A stretch of 64,000 bases of DNA, from assembly GCA_902810695.1 (NCBI GenBank), contig CADDYV010000005.1, positions 51,209 through 115,208 on the forward strand, in the 5' to 3' direction. Source of the stretch: Actinomycetota bacterium (GTDB lineage Bacteria; Actinomycetota; Rubrobacteria; Rubrobacterales; Rubrobacteraceae). This document shows, one piece after another, positions 8,129 through 17,065 of this stretch (positions within the stretch are counted from its first letter, which is position 1; every line of letters begins with the position of its first letter). A model generated the notes under the pieces. The model worked only from the letters and a program-made list of their open reading frames with translations, was not told the origin of the DNA and ran no database searches. Position numbers and translations under genes: made by a program.

Positions 8129-8464
8129 GGCGCTACCTGGAAACACGGGCTTTAGATCCCGGAAGCCATCTCAGAGATTTCCCGTGCAGTTCTGAGAGAT
8201 AACCAGCCTGCCGCCAAAAATGGTCCATTTGGAGGATGTGCGGGGTTCGCTTCGCTGCTAGATTGTATTCATTACATGGTGGCGTGGCAAAGGCGAATAT
8301 CATGCGTACTCGTTTGTGCGATCTGGCAGGGCATCGGGCACCAAAAGAGGAAGCCGATGTTCCAGGCGAAGTCGAGCGGGATATAGCGTTCTCTCACCTT
8401 GTATTCAATGAAGTGACGCACAAGTTATCCGCGAACCTGTGCAGACGCTACGTGATGGTAGAGG
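8129..8464. other. Intergenic region, no convincing gene
   Basis: A 336-base gap. A 79-codon frame from 8236 has no recognisable motif and no good ribosome site, so I do not call it. Positions 8216-8245 match 42219-42248 at 26 of 30 bases, sharing the core AGGATGTGCG. I see no hairpin terminator with a T-run. Confidence 0.5.
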
Positions 8465-9004
8465 ATGAAACATAAAAAGGCTGGCTTTTTCCGCAGGTTT
8501 ATGCGCGATCTGGCCGCGACCGCCCCAGTGTCGTGGTTTTTCGCCCGCGCCCTTCACCACGTAGACGGCTCCGTATTCCGCCTCACGGGAGGGAGGCATA
8601 CCTTCGCGAGCCTCGTCTCCGGCTTGCCAGTCATCATGCTCACCACTACTGGAGCTAGAAGCGGGACGAGCCGCACGCTGCCAGTGCTGGGCCTCCCCGA
8701 GGGGGAGAGGATAGTGGTGATCGCCTCCAACTACGGGCAGCATAACCATCCGGCCTGGTATTACAACCTGCGCGCCCATCCCGGAGCCCAAATTTCCATC
8801 GGTGGCGAGCACTGGAACGTCATCGCCCACGAAGCCGAAGGCTGTGAGCGGGAACGCCTCTGGCGGATGGGGCTGGAGATTTACCCTGGTTGGATCGACT
8901 ACGAGCAGCGTGCCTCAAACCGGCACATCCCGGTCATGGTGCTCTCGCCGCAAAACCGGGACGAACAGCGGGAAGACAGAATCGAAAAATACTACAGGTG
9001 GTGA
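8465..9004 (+). CDS. Deazaflavin (F420)-dependent nitroreductase family protein
   Basis: A 179-residue protein of the DUF385/Ddn family. It has the typical VIMLTTTGARSGTSRTLPV strand-loop that contacts the cofactor and phosphate, the IVVIASNYGQHNHPAWYYNLRAHP block, and the YPGWIDYEQRA end. Characterised members use F420H2 or bind a lipid quinone; which applies here is not clear. The ATG is close to a GGTAGAGG site. Members are almost confined to F420-making Actinobacteria and Chloroflexi, which fits the proposed host. Confidence 0.85.
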   Translation: MKHKKAGFFRRFMRDLAATAPVSWFFARALHHVDGSVFRLTGGRHTFASLVSGLPVIMLTTTGARSGTSRTLPVLGLPEGERIVVIASNYGQHNHPAWYYNLRAHPGAQISIGGEHWNVIAHEAEGCERERLWRMGLEIYPGWIDYEQRASNRHIPVMVLSPQNRDEQREDRIEKYYRW

Positions 9005-9098
9005 AGCCATGAAAGGATGGAAAGGAGGTGCATCAGGGATTCTATACAGCGATCAGGAAGCGGTGGGGCCTTGAGATGAAAGGAGATCGGAACAAAAG

Positions 9099-9719
9099 AT
9101 GAGCCTTAGAAACAGGTATATGTTGCTCCTGTTGAGCGTCGCGCTCCTTGTAGGGGTGCTCGCTGCCGGGGCTGCACTTGCCCTGACAAAGAGTACATCC
9201 TTCACGATGGTGCGCTCCAGCGGAGCGGTAGCGGCGAATTGCCTCAAAGGTGCAAACGGCAAGGTTACTATACGCTCTCTGGGACCGGTTGAGGTCATGA
9301 ACGTCTCCCTCAACAAGCTTCCCCCCAAGAAAGAGTTCGATCTGTTTGTAACCCAGCTTCCCAACACACCTTTCGGCGTCTCCTGGTATCAGGGGGATCT
9401 GAGGACAGACGGCAAGGGCCATGCTACGGGGCGCTTCATCGGACGCTTCAGTGTGGAGACCTTTGCTGTTGCTCCTGGCAGCGGGCCAGCTCCCAGGCCA
9501 CACAAGAGTGGACCTTTCCCCGATGCATCGAGCAATCCGGCATTCGCACCGGTGCACACGTTCCACCTGGGGGTGTGGTTCAACTCGCCGAAAGCTGCTG
9601 CACAGGCGGGATGTCCGAATACGGTAACGCCTTTCAACGGGGTTCACCATGCGGGCGTCCAGGCTCTTAGCACCCGCAACTTCGGGGACCTGAACGGTCC
9701 CCTGCGCAGGATCAAGTAG
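9099..9719 (+). CDS. Secreted hypothetical protein
   Basis: A 206-residue protein with a classical Sec signal: MSLRNRYM, a Leu/Val/Ala core of about 20 residues and a probable cut near ALA-LTKS. The mature part has no motif I can name. It contains two cysteines (ANCLKG and AGCPNT) that could form a disulfide, a central FDLFVTQLPNTPFG segment and a Pro/His stretch. It ends before a strong terminator, so it is a single-gene unit or the end of the nitroreductase unit (94-base gap, good AAAGGAG site). Confidence 0.7.
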   Translation: MSLRNRYMLLLLSVALLVGVLAAGAALALTKSTSFTMVRSSGAVAANCLKGANGKVTIRSLGPVEVMNVSLNKLPPKKEFDLFVTQLPNTPFGVSWYQGDLRTDGKGHATGRFIGRFSVETFAVAPGSGPAPRPHKSGPFPDASSNPAFAPVHTFHLGVWFNSPKAAAQAGCPNTVTPFNGVHHAGVQALSTRNFGDLNGPLRRIK

Positions 9720-9740
9720 GCGACAACCTCGATCAGCGCC

Positions 9741-9773
9741 AGATACGGCCTGCTGAAGCAGGCCGTATCTTTT
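9741..9773 (+). terminator. Strong rho-independent terminator
   Basis: A 13-bp perfect stem (AGATACGGCCTGC / GCAGGCCGTATCT) around a TGAA loop, followed by TTT. It ends the secreted-protein gene and separates it from the convergent ddl operon. Confidence 0.85.
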
Positions 9774-9791
9774 CCTGCGTAGAGCCGGGGA

Positions 9792-10748
9792 CTACAGCTT
9801 CGCCGGAGTTTCCTGATGGAGCGCCGCTTCCAGGATGGTTTCGACGAGCTCGTCGAAACCTATGCCGGCAGCCTCGGCTGCGAGCGGAAGCGTCGAGGTT
9901 TCGGTGAAACCGGGGATGGTCTTCACGTCGAGAACCCAGGGTGTATCTCCTTCCAGTACCATATCCACCCGCGCAACTCCCGAGCAGCCTAAAGTCCGGT
10001 AGGTGGTGAGCGCCGTCTCCTCGACGCGGGCGGCGGATTCGGGTGGGATCTCGGCGGGTATCGCGAAGTCGGTCGCGCCGGGGGTGTACTTGGCCTCAAA
10101 GTCGTAGCCATCCCCGCGCGGGCGTATCTCCACGAGCTCCAGAATTCGCGGGATCTCGCCCGCGGGCTCCAGTATGGGAGCCGCTATCTCGGTCCCGGAA
10201 ACCCACCTCTCCAGCACGATCTTGGTGTCGTATCCGAAGGCTTCGTAGACGGCGTCGAGCAGTGCTTCGGGAGACTCTACTTTCGAGAGCCCGAGCCCCG
10301 AACCTTCCCGCGCGGGCTTGACGGCGAGAGGATAGCCTAAAGAGTCGGCTGCGGGTTCCAGGGCTGCCGCCGCGCCCATCTCGTGCATTGCGCGCCGGAC
10401 GAACGTGCGAAACGGTGGGGTCGGGACCCCGACGGCAGAGAGCATGCGCTTGGCGTAGTCCTTGTCCGTGCAGCGGATGCTCGCGTGCGGACCGCTGCCG
10501 GTGTACGGTATCCCCAGAGATTCGAGCAGCGCCTGCACCGTACCGTCCTCGCCTCCGACGCCGTGGAGGCACACGAAAGCGGCGTCCGGTGAGATCTCGA
10601 TAAGCGACTTGGTGGTTTTCTCTTCTAGGTCCAGCTCGCGCACCTCGTGGCCGAGGCGTTCCAGGGCGTGGGCCACCCTCCGCCCCGTCATGACGGAGAC
10701 ATCCCGCTCCATCGAGCGCCCGCCTCTGAGTACCACCAGATGAGCCAC
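9792..10748 (-). CDS. ddl: D-alanine--D-alanine ligase
   Basis: A 318-residue ATP-grasp enzyme making D-Ala-D-Ala for the peptidoglycan stem. Recognised blocks: VLRGGRSMERDVSVMTG at the N-terminus, FVCLHGVGGEDGTVQ, IPYTGSGPHASIRCTDKD, the ATP-binding VKPAREGSGLGLSKV, and GVARVDMVLEGDTPWVLDVKTIPGFTETS at the metal site. The start is GTG 10748. Typical sequences have EVNT-P near the end where this has DVKTIPG. The upstream aminotransferase ends nine bases earlier, so the two are co-transcribed. Confidence 0.92.
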   Translation of the reverse strand: MAHLVVLRGGRSMERDVSVMTGRRVAHALERLGHEVRELDLEEKTTKSLIEISPDAAFVCLHGVGGEDGTVQALLESLGIPYTGSGPHASIRCTDKDYAKRMLSAVGVPTPPFRTFVRRAMHEMGAAAALEPAADSLGYPLAVKPAREGSGLGLSKVESPEALLDAVYEAFGYDTKIVLERWVSGTEIAAPILEPAGEIPRILELVEIRPRGDGYDFEAKYTPGATDFAIPAEIPPESAARVEETALTTYRTLGCSGVARVDMVLEGDTPWVLDVKTIPGFTETSTLPLAAEAAGIGFDELVETILEAALHQETPAKL

Positions 10749-10757
10749 GATTCTCTC

Positions 10758-12053
10758 CTACCGGTTCTTGCTCGGGGCCTTGCGCGGGCTGCGCTGCGAG
10801 CCGCGCTCCAGGTCGCCGCGCAGCTCCATGCGGTCCCGGATCACCTCCGAGAGCAGCTCTATGCCGCGCCGGGTTCTCTCCGGCGTAAGGAAGGAGAAGT
10901 TCAGCCTCATGCAGTTCTTGCCCGACCCGTCGGCGAAGAATCCTTCGCCCGGCACGTAGGCGACGTTCTTCGCTACCGCCCGCGGCAACATCGCCGTCGC
11001 ATCCAGGTACGCCGGGAGCGTGGCCCACACGAACAGCCCGCCCGCCGGGTGCGTCCAGTGGACCTCCTTCGGCATGAACTCCGCTAAAGCATCGAGCATC
11101 GCGTCGCGCCGCTCCTTGTAGATAACGTTCAGGCGTTTCACGTAGCCTCTCCAGTCGGCGTTCTGGAAGTAGGTCGATATCAGCATCTGCGAGAGGTTGG
11201 AGGAGCAGAGGTCCGCGCCCTGCTTGCCAACGTTGATCTTGTGCAGAATCCCCGGCTGGGCGTGCACCCACCCGAGCCTCACGCCGGGCGCGAAGATCTT
11301 CGAGAAAGTCCCCAGGTACACCACCCGGTCCGCCTCTCCGGGTTCTTCCTGCTCCATCGAAGCGAGGGTGGGAAGAGAATCACCCTCAAAGCGGAGCATC
11401 CCATAGGGGTTGTCCTCGACGATGACGAGGTCGAACTCGCGCGCTATCTCCAGAAGCTCCCGGCGGCGTTCTGCGGCGAGCGTTACCCCGGCGGGGTTCT
11501 GGAAGTTGGGAACGGTGTAGATGAACTTGACGTAGACCCCCGATTTGCGCGCCCTGACGAGCGCCTCGCGGGCGGCGGAGGGGATCATGCCGCTGCGGTC
11601 CATAGGGACGTGGATCACCCTCGGCCGGTAAGAGGCGAAGGCGTTGAGCGCCCCTACATAGGTCGGACCTTCGCAGAGGATAGCGTCTCCCTCGTCGAGA
11701 AAGGTCTTGCCCAGGAGGTCGAGTCCCTGCTGGGCGCCGGTGGTTACGAAGATGTTCTCCTGGCGGGCGGAGGTGCCTTCGGCGGACATCACGTCCACGA
11801 TGATGTCCTTGATCTTCTCTAATCCCCCGGTCGGGCCATACTGCAGGGCCTTCGCGGAGTCGGCTGCTATGGCGGAGGATATCTCGCGAAACGCCTCCGC
11901 CCCGAAGATGCTGGTGTCAGGGAAGCCCCCGGCGAGCGAGATAATGCCGGGCCTCGAAGAGACGTCCATCAGGTCGCGCACGGCGGAGCTGCGCATCCCC
12001 TTGACGCGGCGGGCGTATAAAAAGTCAAACCGGTCCAGATCTACCAGCGGCAC
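10758..12053 (-). CDS. PLP-dependent aminotransferase (2-aminoadipate/aromatic-type, MocR-like fold I)
   Basis: A 431-residue fold-type I aminotransferase. It has the ISLAGGFPDTSIF entry, VTTGAQQGLDLLGK, VPNFQNPAGVTL, IVEDNPYGMLRF and the PLP lysine in YLGTFSKIFAPGVRLGW. It lacks the N-terminal GntR domain of MocR regulators. Close relatives include LysN-type 2-aminoadipate and multi-substrate aminotransferases. It starts at GTG 12053 with GAGG upstream and is the first gene of a unit with ddl, so a role supplying an amino acid for the cell wall is possible but unproven. Confidence 0.88.
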   Translation of the reverse strand: MPLVDLDRFDFLYARRVKGMRSSAVRDLMDVSSRPGIISLAGGFPDTSIFGAEAFREISSAIAADSAKALQYGPTGGLEKIKDIIVDVMSAEGTSARQENIFVTTGAQQGLDLLGKTFLDEGDAILCEGPTYVGALNAFASYRPRVIHVPMDRSGMIPSAAREALVRARKSGVYVKFIYTVPNFQNPAGVTLAAERRRELLEIAREFDLVIVEDNPYGMLRFEGDSLPTLASMEQEEPGEADRVVYLGTFSKIFAPGVRLGWVHAQPGILHKINVGKQGADLCSSNLSQMLISTYFQNADWRGYVKRLNVIYKERRDAMLDALAEFMPKEVHWTHPAGGLFVWATLPAYLDATAMLPRAVAKNVAYVPGEGFFADGSGKNCMRLNFSFLTPERTRRGIELLSEVIRDRMELRGDLERGSQRSPRKAPSKNR

Positions 12054-12132
12054 CAGATCACCCTCTTCCCATCCTCACGAACGTTCGATGCCGATTATTA
12101 TCGCGACTCTACCACAGAGGTTGAGACAATTG

Positions 12133-12138
12133 TAGACT
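12133..12138 (+). promoter_or_regulatory. -10 box, leaderless-type start for the ITPase gene
   Basis: TAGACT preceded directly by TTG, then seven bases to ATG 12146. There is no Shine-Dalgarno sequence before this ATG, so transcription probably begins at the start codon. No clear -35 is visible. Confidence 0.5.
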
Positions 12139-12145
12139 CTCGCCC

Positions 12146-12697
12146 ATGAAGCCTATCTTTGTGACCTCGAACGAGAACAAACGCCGCGAGGCCGCCGCCA
12201 TCCTGGGCCTCGAGCTGGAGCGCGCCGCCCCTGAAGTCACCGAGATACAGGCGCTAGATGTGGCCGAAGTCGCCGCCGCCAAAGCCCTCGCCGCCCGCGA
12301 AGCCCTGGACCGCCCGGCGCGTCTGGTTCTGGTGGAAGACTCCGGGCTCATCATCGAAGCTTGGCGGGGGCTTCCCGGAGCGTTCACCAAGTGGTTTCTG
12401 GCGAGCGTCGGCGTAGAGGGGATCTTGCGGATGCTCCGTTCAAATGGAGATCGCAACGCAAGGGCCGTCTGCGTCGTGGCCGTGGCGGATGATGAGGGTT
12501 CGGTCCACAGTTTCCGGGGAGAAGTCGCTGGCTCTATCGCCCCCGAACCGCGAGGAGAGAGCGGGTTCGGGTGGGATCCGATCTTCATTCCCGAAGGCCA
12601 GCCTCTGACCTACGCCGAGATGGGGGAGAGCAAGAACGAAGACTCCCATCGCGCGCGGGCTTTCAGGGCCGTTCGGAAGTGGCTTGAAGGTATGTGA
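12146..12697 (+). CDS. rdgB: Non-canonical purine NTP pyrophosphatase (RdgB/HAM1 family)
   Basis: A 183-residue member of the ITPase family, which removes dITP/ITP/XTP from the nucleotide pool. Motifs seen: VTSNENKRREAAAIL (substrate loop), VEDSGLIIEAWRGLPG, and GFGWDPIFIP near the C-terminus. The usual T/SGN at the start is TSNENK here, which is normal. It diverges from the aminotransferase across a 92-base gap and is preceded by a leaderless-type -10 element. Confidence 0.88.
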   Translation: MKPIFVTSNENKRREAAAILGLELERAAPEVTEIQALDVAEVAAAKALAAREALDRPARLVLVEDSGLIIEAWRGLPGAFTKWFLASVGVEGILRMLRSNGDRNARAVCVVAVADDEGSVHSFRGEVAGSIAPEPRGESGFGWDPIFIPEGQPLTYAEMGESKNEDSHRARAFRAVRKWLEGM

Positions 12698-12784
12698 GCG
12701 TGGGATGAAACATGCGTACTTGGTGGGGAAGTTTGGTATTCTTTCGTTCAAAAGGTTGTACCTCTCAAAGGGAAGGGGCCGCTC

Positions 12785-13846
12785 ATGCCGGCAGAGAACG
12801 GACAGTCTGAAAACGGTGGTGTAGAAACCCGCAACGAGGGTGCGGTAGCGACCGGAACCAGGGATCTCGTACAGATGTACCGCGAGATGGTCCTGATAAG
12901 GACTTTCGAAGAAGCGTGCCAGAGATCATTTCGCCAGGGCAAGATCGGCGGCTACCTGCACGTCTACACCGGTGAGGAAGCGGTAGCCGTAGGTTTTCTC
13001 AACGCCTACCGTGAAGGAGACAGGGTCATCACCGCCTACCGGGATCACCCGCACGCCCTACTGCTGGGCGCGGAGCCTAAAGAAGTAATGGCCGAGCTAT
13101 ACGGCAAGAGAACCGGGCTTGTAAAGGGCAAGGGCGGCTCGATGCACCTCTTCAACGTCGAGCACGGCCTGATGGGCGGCTACGGCATCGTCGGCGGACA
13201 CATCCCCGTAGGCGTCGGGATGGCCTACGCCCTCAAGTACGAGCAGACCGACCACATCGTCCAGCTCTTTCTGGGAGACGGGGCGATGAGCCAGGGAGCA
13301 TTCCACGAGGCGGCCAACCTCGCGGGTTTGTGGGGCAAGAGCGAGATGTGCCCGTGTCTGTTCATAGTGGAGAACAACCAGTACGGTATGGGCACCTCGG
13401 TCGAGCGCACCACGGCGATGACCGATCTCGCGGCCAAGTTCAACTCCTACGGCATCGAGAACGAGAAGGTGGACGGGATGGACCTGGAGGCGGTTCTGGA
13501 GTGCGCGCACCAGGCGGTAGACAGGGTGCGTGAGAGCGGCAAACCCTACGCGGTAGAGGCGGTGACCTACAGGATCGCACCCCACGGAGCAGCGGACTTC
13601 TTCGAGAAATACCGCACCAAAGAAGAGATCCAGGAGTGGGAGGAGCGCGACCCGATAAAGATCGTGGAGAAGAAGCTGCGCGATGCGGGCGACCTGGATG
13701 ACGATAAGGTAGAGGAGATAGAAAACGAGACCAAGCAGCAGGTGGACGAGGCAGTGAAATTCGCCGACGAGAGCGAGCCACCACCTGAAGAGGAACTCTA
13801 CTCCGATGTGTATGCGGGCGAAGACGAGTACATGGGGGAGGAGTAG
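12785..13846 (+). CDS. pdhA: Pyruvate dehydrogenase E1 component, alpha subunit
   Basis: A 353-residue thiamine-diphosphate subunit with RTFEEACQRSFRQGKIGGYLH at the N-terminus, the phosphorylation-loop-like YRDHPHALLLG, KGKGGSMHLF, and the ThDP motif GDGAMSQGAFHEAANLA...ENNQYGMGTS. With the beta subunit it decarboxylates pyruvate (or a branched 2-oxo acid) and passes the acyl group to E2. GGAAGGGG precedes the ATG. The C-terminal 60 residues are very acidic. The three-gene operon follows with gaps of 3 and 1 bases. Confidence 0.92.
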   Translation: MPAENGQSENGGVETRNEGAVATGTRDLVQMYREMVLIRTFEEACQRSFRQGKIGGYLHVYTGEEAVAVGFLNAYREGDRVITAYRDHPHALLLGAEPKEVMAELYGKRTGLVKGKGGSMHLFNVEHGLMGGYGIVGGHIPVGVGMAYALKYEQTDHIVQLFLGDGAMSQGAFHEAANLAGLWGKSEMCPCLFIVENNQYGMGTSVERTTAMTDLAAKFNSYGIENEKVDGMDLEAVLECAHQAVDRVRESGKPYAVEAVTYRIAPHGAADFFEKYRTKEEIQEWEERDPIKIVEKKLRDAGDLDDDKVEEIENETKQQVDEAVKFADESEPPPEEELYSDVYAGEDEYMGEE

Positions 13847-13849
13847 GAG

Positions 13850-14839
13850 GTGGCGGACACCAAGACCTACCGCGAGGCCCTACGGGAGGCGATGGTCCAC
13901 GAGATGGACCGCGACGAGAACGTCGTCCTGATGGGCGAGGACATAGGCGTCTACGGCGGGACCCACCTCATAACCGACGGCCTCTACGACCAGTACGGCC
14001 CCAAGAGAGTAATAGACACCCCCATCTCCGAGAACGGATTTACGGGAGCGGCTGTGGGGATGGCGATGATGGGGTTACGTCCCGTGGTCGAGATGATGAC
14101 CTGGAACTTCTCGTTTCTCGCTGCGGACCAGATCATCCAGAACGCCGCCAAGGTCCGGTATTTTTCCGGTGGGCAGGTCCAGGTCCCGATGGTCATCCGT
14201 GGTCCCAACGGCGGCGGCGTCCAGCTCTCCGCCCAGCACACCCACTCGCTGGAGAGCTTCTACGGACACTTCCCTGGCCTGAAGGTCGTCGCGCCCGTTA
14301 CACCCAACGACGCCAAGGGCATGATGCTCACCGCCATCCGGGACAACAACTGCGTGATCTTCCTGGAGGCCGGCGCGCTCTACGGTACCAAGGGCGAGGT
14401 AGAGGACGGGGACAACGCCGTACCCTTCGGCAAGGCGCGGGTAGCCCGCGAAGGCTCGGATGTAACACTCATCGCCTACGGTCGGCAGGTGAACCTGTGT
14501 TTGCGGGTGGCCGACACGCTCGCGGAAGAAGATATTGATGCCGAGGTCATAGACCTGCGCTCGCTGCGCCCGTTCGACGAGGACGCCATCGTCGAGTCGG
14601 TACAGAAGACGCACCGGGCGGTTGCGGTGCAGGAGCAATGGCGCTGGTTCGGGGTGGCGAGCGAGGTTGCGGCGATCATCCAGGATCGGGCGTTCGACTA
14701 CCTCGATGCTCCGGTCGAGCGTGTGAGCGGGGCAGAGGTCCCGGCTCCCTACGCGCGGAATCTGGAGCTCGCGGCGTTCCCGAGCGAGAAGCAGGTGGCC
14801 AACGCGGCCCGCCGGGTTCTGTATATGGAGGAGAAGTAA
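13850..14839 (+). CDS. pdhB: Pyruvate dehydrogenase E1 component, beta subunit
   Basis: A 329-residue transketolase-like subunit starting at GTG, three bases after pdhA, with GGAGTAGGAG as ribosome site. Blocks: MGEDIGVYGGTHLITDGL, DTPISENGFTGAAVGMAM, RGPNGGGVQLSAQHTHSLE, and the C-terminal ARNLELAAFPSEKQV. It forms the E1 heterotetramer with PdhA. The tight gene order alpha-beta-E2 marks a dedicated complex; substrate preference between pyruvate and branched-chain oxo acids is inferred, not shown. Confidence 0.92.
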   Translation: MADTKTYREALREAMVHEMDRDENVVLMGEDIGVYGGTHLITDGLYDQYGPKRVIDTPISENGFTGAAVGMAMMGLRPVVEMMTWNFSFLAADQIIQNAAKVRYFSGGQVQVPMVIRGPNGGGVQLSAQHTHSLESFYGHFPGLKVVAPVTPNDAKGMMLTAIRDNNCVIFLEAGALYGTKGEVEDGDNAVPFGKARVAREGSDVTLIAYGRQVNLCLRVADTLAEEDIDAEVIDLRSLRPFDEDAIVESVQKTHRAVAVQEQWRWFGVASEVAAIIQDRAFDYLDAPVERVSGAEVPAPYARNLELAAFPSEKQVANAARRVLYMEEK

Positions 14840-14840
14840 G

Positions 14841-16154
14841 TTGCCGGAAGTGATCATGCCCAAGATGGGCGACGCGATGGAAGAGGGCACGCTCGTCAAG
14901 TGGCTCAAGAGCCAGGGCGATGAAGTCCAGGCGGGCGAGGCGATAGCCGAGATCGAAACCGACAAGGTAACGATGGAGCTCGAAGCCGAAGACGCCGGAA
15001 CCCTGGCCGAGCTCTACGCCAGCGAGGGCCAGGACGTGCCCGTCGGCGAGGCGATAGCCTTCGTCCAGGGCGAGGGCGAAGAGGTGCCCCAGCGCCAGGA
15101 GAAGGAAGAAGCTGAGGCCGAAGAGGGCGGTGGAGAGGGTGAAGCCGCCACCGCGACCGCCACGGAGACCGAGGAGCGGGAAGAGAGGCCAGATGAACCG
15201 CGGATGCCGCGCACGGAGGAGACCACGGAAGAGGCGCGCGCTGACGGACGTTTCAGGGCCTCGCCGATAGTAAGGCGCCTGGCGCGGGAGAACAACCTGG
15301 ACCTCTCGCAGATAAGCGGCTCTGGACCGCAGGGCCGCATAGTCGAGCGGGATGTCAGGGCCGCGCTGGAGAGGGGAGAAGCGAAAGTTGCGGAGGAGCA
15401 GCAGGCTGCGCCGGAAGCCGCCCCCCAGCCTGCCGCTGCCGCCCCCGAGCCGACCGGCGCTCCCGGAACCGAGATCAAGCAGCCCACCAGGATGCAGCGG
15501 GTTATCGGCGAGCGCATGCAGCTCTCCAAGCAGCAGATCCCGCACTTCTACGCCACCGTCGAGGCCGAGGTGGACGAGCTTATGGCTCTGCGCAAACAGC
15601 TCAACGAGAAGCTCGAAGACGAGGGTATAAAGCTCTCCGTCAACGACTTCGTGATGAAAGCTTGCGCGGTGGCCCTCAGAAAGTTCCCCAACCTCAACTC
15701 GCTCTACACCAGCGAGGGTATAGAGCTGCACGAGCAGGTAGACATGGCGATGGCTGTGGCCCTGGAAGCCGGTCTTATCACACCGGTGATAAAAGACGCG
15801 GCGAACAAGACCCTCTCTGCGATATCGGGTGAGGCCAAGGATCTCGCCAAGCGCGCCCGCGACGGAAAGCTCCAGCCCAACGAGTATCAGGGTGGCACGT
15901 TCACCGTCTCGAATATGGGGATGTTCGGGATAGAGAGCTTCTCGGCGATCATCAACCCGCCGCAGGCAGCCATCGTTGCGGTTTCGAGCATCATGAGGCG
16001 TCCGGCCTTCGATGAGGAAGGCAACGTGGTCCCGAGGAGCCTGATGAAGCTCACCCTCTCGGCGGATCACCGCATCGCCAACGGCGCCGAGGGAGCACAG
16101 TACATGGCCGAGGTCAAGCGTCTGCTGGAGACCCCGGCGCTCCTGGTGGTCTGA
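14841..16154 (+). CDS. pdhC: Dihydrolipoamide acyltransferase (E2) of the pyruvate dehydrogenase complex
   Basis: A 437-residue E2 starting at TTG one base after pdhB, with GGAGGAG upstream. Domains: a single lipoyl domain (residues 1-75, lipoylated Lys in ETDKVTMELEA), an acidic Glu/Ala-rich linker, a peripheral-subunit-binding domain (RASPIVRRLARENNLDLSQISGSG, about 133-170), a Pro/Ala linker, and the catalytic domain with LSADHRIANGAEGA in place of the usual DHRxxDG. In that motif the Asp is Asn (RIANG). No E3 gene follows, so lipoamide dehydrogenase must be encoded elsewhere. Confidence 0.92.
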   Translation: MPEVIMPKMGDAMEEGTLVKWLKSQGDEVQAGEAIAEIETDKVTMELEAEDAGTLAELYASEGQDVPVGEAIAFVQGEGEEVPQRQEKEEAEAEEGGGEGEAATATATETEEREERPDEPRMPRTEETTEEARADGRFRASPIVRRLARENNLDLSQISGSGPQGRIVERDVRAALERGEAKVAEEQQAAPEAAPQPAAAAPEPTGAPGTEIKQPTRMQRVIGERMQLSKQQIPHFYATVEAEVDELMALRKQLNEKLEDEGIKLSVNDFVMKACAVALRKFPNLNSLYTSEGIELHEQVDMAMAVALEAGLITPVIKDAANKTLSAISGEAKDLAKRARDGKLQPNEYQGGTFTVSNMGMFGIESFSAIINPPQAAIVAVSSIMRRPAFDEEGNVVPRSLMKLTLSADHRIANGAEGAQYMAEVKRLLETPALLVV

Positions 16155-16434
16155 GTTTAACCGGGTGCGGCTATAAATCTCGGGCGAGGCATGGTCCGGC
16201 TTGTTCTGCGAGTTCGAGCACAAAGGCTGAGGCTCATCGCCGGTTGGTATCACCCTGCCTCGCGAGCTTGCTCGATAGCTTGCTCATCAGGATTTGCTTT
16301 GACCAGGAGTACTCCCGTGGGCAGAAGATGTGACATGCAGAAAATTTGCTTTCGGGGGATGCAAAGTCGTCCTGGATGTGAGATAGTAAAGTATTAGTAA
16401 CTGACAAGTAAGCGCGAAACTCGGAGGGGGGACG
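16155..16434. other. Intergenic region
   Basis: 280 bases. A 68-codon frame at 16191 has no motif and is not called. A short imperfect direct repeat of AGCTTGCTC lies at about 16267-16286. The downstream half becomes AT-richer and presumably holds the promoter of the RTX-like gene, whose ribosome site is GGAGGGGGG. Confidence 0.4.
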
Positions 16435-16977
16435 ATGCGAAAAGTAGCGCTTGTGTTGTTTGTGGTTATTGTAGCCACGGTCTTCGGTGCGGGGGTAGCC
16501 CACGCGTCAGGGTATGTACCCCAGGCCACCATCCACTGCCGCGGAGGTCAGTGTAGCGGTACGAACGGCAGCGACACGCTTATAGGCACCTCTGGACGGG
16601 ATGTCATCTACGCTTTCAGGAATCAGGATACGGTACGCGGCGCGGGTGGCAATGACGAACTTTACGGAGACCCCGGCAGAGACCTGGTCGTTGGCGGCAG
16701 GGGCAATGACGAGATAGACGGCGGCTCCGGTTCGGACAGGCTCTACGGTGGAGGTGGCGTTGACGATGTCTATGGCGGCTTCCAGAACGACGTGATCGTC
16801 GGCGGTCCGGGGCATGATGTGCTCTACGGCGGGAGCGGTACCGACACCATAGATGCCAAAGACGGGGTCTCCGACATGGTGGACTGCGGATACGGCAGCG
16901 GAGACGTGGCGGTAGTAGACAAGAATATAGACGAGGTAAGCGGCGACTGCGAGAAGATCTACTTCCAGACACGCTAG
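16435..16977 (+). CDS. Secreted RTX-like calcium-binding repeat protein
   Basis: A 180-residue protein with a Sec signal (RKVALVLFVVIVATVFGAGVAHA, cut near residue 25) and then about nine nonapeptide-type repeats (GGNDELYGD, GGRGNDEIDG, GGSGSDRLYG, GGPGHDVLYG) that form a Ca2+-binding parallel beta-roll. It ends with a capping segment containing two Cys (DMVDCGYG and SGDCEKI). Classical RTX proteins leave through type I secretion with a C-terminal signal; this one has a Sec signal and no T1SS genes nearby. It is short, with no enzymatic domain. Confidence 0.85.
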   Translation: MRKVALVLFVVIVATVFGAGVAHASGYVPQATIHCRGGQCSGTNGSDTLIGTSGRDVIYAFRNQDTVRGAGGNDELYGDPGRDLVVGGRGNDEIDGGSGSDRLYGGGGVDDVYGGFQNDVIVGGPGHDVLYGGSGTDTIDAKDGVSDMVDCGYGSGDVAVVDKNIDEVSGDCEKIYFQTR

Positions 16978-17034
16978 AGTTCGCCGATGTCGCCCGGGTA
17001 AACCTCAAACTTCAGGTCGCTTTATCACGACGTG

Positions 17035-17065
17035 AGAAGCGGCGAATTCCTGATTCGCCGCTTCT
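17035..17065 (+). terminator. Hairpin after the RTX-like gene
   Basis: A 13-bp perfect stem (AGAAGCGGCGAAT / ATTCGCCGCTTCT) with a five-base loop. There is no T-run on the + strand, so its termination strength is uncertain. Confidence 0.6.

Noticed and set aside
8236..8475. 79-codon + strand frame in the trmFO-nitroreductase gap
   Set aside because: No ribosome site, no recognisable motif, odd composition, and it overlaps the nitroreductase start.
16191..16397. 68-codon frame after pdhC
   Set aside because: Arg/Cys-rich composition typical of chance frames; no ribosome site.
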